NCBI GenBank assembly: GCA_015847255.1
Contig: JADLZK010000243.1
Coordinates: 62,001-126,000 of the forward strand
Direction of reading: 5' to 3'
DNA: 64,000 bases
DNA from: Hyparrhenia diplandra
Taxonomy: Eukaryota > Streptophyta > Magnoliopsida > Poales > Poaceae
The notes beneath the pieces were generated by a model. The model had not been told where the DNA came from. It searched no databases and saw nothing but the letters and a program-made list of their open reading frames with translations. This document shows positions 59,500 to 64,000 of this stretch, one piece after another; the stretch's first letter is position 1; each line of letters starts with the position of its first letter. The translations under genes were made by a program, and so were the position numbers.

Positions 59500-62400
59500 G
59501 GTGGTGGAGTAACTGTAAAATACAAGTGAGCGGTTGTTTGGGATTATTGGGGGCAACAAGTGTTTGCTACTCTCGTAGTGAGAATCTCTGGGAGGAGTTC
59601 TTGGATCTTTTTCACCATTGCTGTCGATGTCGTTGTGTGTGTGGTTAGTTCTAATCTAATCTTAGTGAGCAACTCACCGATTTGCCATGCTCTTTTGTCC
59701 TCTTTCTTTGCCTCTGTTTTCCTTCACGGCTGCCATACCAACCAGACGATGGTACTGTCATTTCTTTCTCCTGCACTGCACTCCGTTTTTCACGGCATCT
59801 TCTCGCATCAAATTTGTGCGGGAAGGAACGGAACGGAACGAACCGGCAATGAATCCGTGGCTCGGTGCCACAGCCACGTGTTATCAGCTGTTGTTGAAGA
59901 AGAAAGCACTCATGCCCTCTGTATGACATGACTTTTCTTTGGTTCAGCCTTGGAAAAAAGCAAACGAATTCCAATCGAAAGCAATCGATTCGGATTCTGA
60001 AAGGAATCGAGCCCGCTGGGTTGGATGGATATCTGACGACGTTTCTATCTCATCGATGGCCACCGCACTAGAGCGCCAAACCGTACTAGGTAATAATCAC
60101 TATATTATGCACTTACTTAAAACCGCAGCAGCCTCTGCACTGCATTCTTTTCTTTATTTTCTGGGCTTTGAGCGTGCGGCCAACCGATCACGCACGACGT
60201 CTGCAAAGAGATGAAAAAGTTGAGATCCATGGACGATTACCGGCGAGGGATTTGACAGCGGGTGCACACGCGCGCTGCCTGCCACAGTCTGCTGCCGATG
60301 CGATGCGATGCTCTGCTGCTGCTAGTGGCTCTGCAATGTGAATCACAAACCAATCATTACTCGAATCATTTCCAGTTCCAGGGGTTGCCACAGCCTTATT
60401 ACAGGCAGTAGGTGAGTGAGTGAACGTTCGTACAAAGTATGGTGCACCATTCCGTGCGTGGTTCAGACTTGAGATCCACAGTTCAGTTCTTGATATCGCC
60501 ACCGATTATCATTGCAGTGATCACGCACGTTGCATTATTGTCCACACGGATGAGTCGCGGCGACGGATGGAGCAATGCAATGCATGCACGCATGTCTTGC
60601 CATATTTCTCGTTTCCGCGGGGTGCGAAACCTGGAAACAAGCCCTCTATCCCGGTTAAACCGTACGGTTGGCCGTGCCAACAACCAAACTGCTAATAATC
60701 CTGGAGCTCCATGTCATGCCTTGATCCTAAAGTAAACGCTGTCCACGCGTGCCCTTCTTACTACTACCTCCTTTGTGTGTCCTAGCGAACGTGCCTCCGT
60801 TAGCTAGCATAAATAAAAAAATGGGGACATCGATCCTACTCTATGTTCTAATGAATGAATGCCACTCGTATCGTGTCAGTGGACAGGTTTCAGTAACATA
60901 TTTTCCGGTTCCGTGTATAGTGTGAAAAAGGACAGTCAAGTATTTCGGCTGGGGGCTGCTAAGAATTGAATTGAAGAAGAATATGTGTTCTCAAATGAGC
61001 CACATCCACACACTCAGCATCCAGCTTGTCTTGGCTTGGCTACATGATAGATCATAGATCAGAGGAGTCTGCTTTCACCTTTGAATTTTCATTATATTCC
61101 ACCGACTTTGATGTTCTTTCATTTGGGCATTCGGAGGAATAATGCAGCTTCTCTAGCGCTGTCCCTCAGTTGAAACTTTGGAAGTAACGGTGCGTACAGC
61201 GTGTCCTTTTTATGTCTCGAAACGATTTTCGTTTTACCCTTGTTTGTGCTTTGTACCATCCGAGGGACACGGGAGACTCTAGTACCACTGTCACTTCCTG
61301 TGCTGTGCCTACTAAATTTTCGAAACCAAAAATCGAACCACCCTACGGATTTTTATTCTACAAATGCTCAGTCCTCTTCACTCGTACTGTAATAAATAGC
61401 CCATTTATGTCCGCAAATAATAATGAGTACTATAGGAGCAACATATCAAAGATGGCAAAACTTACCAGAGGTAATTGTGCTCAGGCGCCCGTTATTAATA
61501 TGTTGTGTGGATGATTCAAGTGATGTCGAGACGATTCTAACTGTTGAGAATTGTGACTTGGGCCTTGATGAACAATGGTCAGTTGTTTCTCTTGTTCCTT
61601 GATACAAGAACATGATGTGAATTTGTCTCTTGTGTCTTTTATTAGCTTATTTAATGATGATTCTTTGTGACAATGATCTATTATACCGTGAAATGGTCTT
61701 TAAGTTAAGTTGATTGATGTTAGTAGTAACCAAAATTGACCCTTTTCGCTTGAAATTATCAGCTACGGTATAATATTTTTCTATCACAACGACATCTCTG
61801 TTTTTAAGTTTCATCCCTTTTAGGACTTAACACCCGTTTGGCACGACACCAACTCCCACCTTGAAGCCATGAAAAAGACTGGGATTGCCAAAACGGCTTT
61901 TGTAGTTCTATCAACAAGTCGGAACTATTTTTATATTAGCGAGCATGAACCGTGAAAACATTTTTTTTCTCCTCACAAATTTTTACATAAATTAGTATAA
62001 CAAATTTGTTACTAAAGTCATTTTTGCTAAAGATTTTCTAAAATTACTTTAGCTCCATAAGAGGAGCTCAGGCCCTGGGCCTTGGTATCTGATATCTGTA
62101 GTCCCCTACCAGACATATATCCTGAGAAGACATTTCAAATGGAAGGTAAAACAATAACACAAAGTCGTTTTGGAAGATAAGTCATGAATAATTAATGATG
62201 ATTCTTTGTCTTGAAAATATAAAAATTATATCAATAGATTTATCTTGAAAATTATTTTCATAAAAACAAAGGTTTCAAGTAAAATTTTTTTATAAAAAAA
62301 GAGAAATCAAAAATGTGTTTTGAGACCGTGACTCTATCCTAAACAACTTCCTTTTATACGGAGGAGTACGTTTGAGATGGAAGCCCGAACAACGGGATTG

Positions 62401-62890
62401 AGGAGTAAAATAATACTAGCACGTTTGGAGTAATTGTCAGTACTGGAGCTGGAGAATGTTCATGTGATCCTGCATTCCTGCTTCAGCGCAATCAAACTGC
62501 TCTATTGGGCCCTCAAACGTGCATGATGTCCCGGCCACCATCCATCATCCGATAAAATAAAAGTAGAAATAAAATGAACAAAAAAAGGATCTCACTTGTT
62601 ATCGTCGTCTTTATCCGAAGTAATCTCAGTAGCGGAAAGGAAACATGAGGGGTGTATTTTACCATTATTTTCCACCAAATATCTTTCACTTTTTCCCCAC
62701 CTTTGGCGAGTCCCCAGTCAAAAAGAAGAGAGTTCATCGAGTCTCTTGAGAGTGGTAGCCGTCGCATTCGAGAGTCGAGACATTTTTCTATGGCTCGTTC
62801 CATCAATCGATTCCCATACTTTTGGAGCGTGGTTGTAGTTGTACCCGTACTATGCCAATGGTCTTTGGCCAGTTGGCAATAAAAAATTAG
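59500..62890. other. 3' flank of the BIG GRAIN1-like gene and intergenic DNA
   Basis: No gene is recognised. CACCCGTTTGGCACGACACC near 61828 looks like one end of a TIR element, but its partner was not identified. The remainder is AT-rich. Confidence 0.4.
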
Positions 62891-62909
62891 AATACACTGC
62901 AGCTCTATA

Positions 62910-63062
62910 TTTTTTTTTTTTTTTGAAACGCGGGCAAGCCCGGCATATATTAATAAGTAGAAGAGTAGAGAATTACATGCGCAAGAAGCGCAAACAACTT
63001 CCCGGATTGACAGATTGTCAAACTGGGAGAGGGATACTAAATTGACTACTCACGCTCTAGGG
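62910..63062 (-). mobile_element. LINE 3'-end fragment
   Basis: A perfect 16-bp duplication ACACTGCAGCTCTATA (62894-62909 and 63063-63078) brackets 153 bp that begin with a T run followed by GAAACGCGGGCAAGCCCGGC. That is the complement of a common grass LINE 3' end plus A tail. It is extremely 5' truncated. Confidence 0.9.
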
Positions 63063-63078
63063 ACACTGCAGCTCTATA

Positions 63079-64000
63079 GCCTTCACTATGGTGATGGATT
63101 ACAATTCTGGCTATTACCGTACTTCCACTTGCAATGTTACTATTACAAATCTACTGCACCATTCGTACAAAAATTTAGACCAAAACATATATAGGAGTAA
63201 TAAGTTTCTTTCTCAAACAGGATAACAAATAGCGTACTTAGTTGATATTTTTTTTTATTTATGGAGCTTTACCTATTGTATGGATCTTATTAATTCTTGT
63301 TTAATGATGTAGGGTACTAATTAATCAATACCCTAACGCCTGCAGCAAGCTAAACGACAACATTTGTAGGAGCACACATTTGTAGGCGCACACTCGATGC
63401 TTCTTTGTGCGAAATGAGTTCAGACGCGCTTATATGAAATGACTGCAATTACGTACCAGGACCACGATACCTAGACCAAACCTGATCAAGCACGCAAAGG
63501 CAGCTGCAGCAGATGCAATGCAACCAATTCGGTTCAGGATTATTAGCAACTGTGGGGTATGGGCATTCGTAGAGACATTGACAGCTACTTCAAAGTTGAT
63601 TATTATTAGGACTTAACTGAACCAATTGGTGGGCTGAATCGTACTATAACTATGCTTTATGGACCACACACACAAATGCGATGCGATGCGACACTATTAG
63701 AGGCCGGCCGGCCGATAAGCATCATGGGAAAAGATAAGCACTTCCAGCTCAGAGTGGCTGCACTGTTCTGTACCCTGCACACATTCTCTAATCTCCTCAA
63801 ATGCACACTTCTATATTGCGGCCTGGTTTAGATTGCTAAAATTTGTAACCGAATGTCACATCGCATAATCAAAGACGCGTTTCGTTTGTTAGTGGTAAAT
63901 ATCATCATACTAAATGCGAGTAGATGGCCCAGCCAAAAGAATCGTCTCATGCAATGATATCTAAACTGTGTAATTAGTTATTTTTTTTACCTACATTTAA
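63079..64000. other. Intergenic, nothing recognised
   Basis: AT-rich DNA with short palindromes such as GGCCGGCCGGCCG near 63702. No gene or element boundary is seen before the window ends. Confidence 0.4.

Noticed and set aside
1..64000. CRISPR arrays, operons, rRNA or standalone tRNA genes, and known microRNA precursors
   Set aside because: No regular spacer-repeat arrays, no tRNA-like folds apart from the two SINE heads, and none of the common conserved plant microRNA sequences were noticed.

Overview
This window is plant nuclear DNA, almost certainly from a grass (Poaceae). The genes contain GT/AG introns, coding exons are GC-rich, and the intergenic DNA is packed with grass-type Stowaway and Tourist MITEs, Mutator-like foldbacks, solo LTRs, LINE ends and an Au-like tRNA-derived SINE. 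A panicoid grass is a guess only. Nothing bacterial or organellar is present.

I support six gene loci. (1) About 5.6-6.1 kb (+): a fragment of an RPB5-family RNA polymerase subunit, closest by eye to the Pol V form NRPE5. It is followed at 7.3-8.2 kb by five phase-compatible exons of a protein I do not recognise. (2) 12.1-19.5 kb (+): a 17-exon IDM1-like gene (two Tify-like repeats, PHD finger, GNAT acetyltransferase) whose exons carry seven single-base homopolymer indels. (3) 22.4-23.9 kb (+): an intact seven-exon gene for a predicted thylakoid-lumen protein. (4) 31.0-34.9 kb (+): an intact nine-exon AINTEGUMENTA/PLETHORA-type AP2 transcription factor, including the 9-nt micro-exon. (5) 44.7-47.0 kb (-): a TFIIE-beta gene with two frameshifts. 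(6) 58.4-59.4 kb (+): a BIG GRAIN1-like gene with two compensating frameshifts.

The rest is mostly mobile DNA. Eight insertions have the full signature of target-primed reverse transcription (A/T tail plus 11-19 bp target-site duplication). They include a LINE with a SINE nested in it, a SINE and a 1.6 kb non-autonomous LINE in introns of the IDM1-like gene, and a LINE placed exactly at the end of a Stowaway MITE. Several DNA transposons also have exact duplications: a 9-bp Mutator-type foldback about 150 bp upstream of the thylakoid-lumen gene, an 8-bp hAT-type element, and TTA/TCA Harbinger-type elements. There are two solo LTRs.

The most important point for a reader is the frameshifts. 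Four of the six loci carry one-base indels, nearly all in homopolymers, while splice sites and flanking codons are intact. This could be residual consensus error in the assembly or real pseudogenisation, and the sequence alone does not settle it. I see no operon-like or defence-like system here. The genes are ordinary, unlinked eukaryotic loci.
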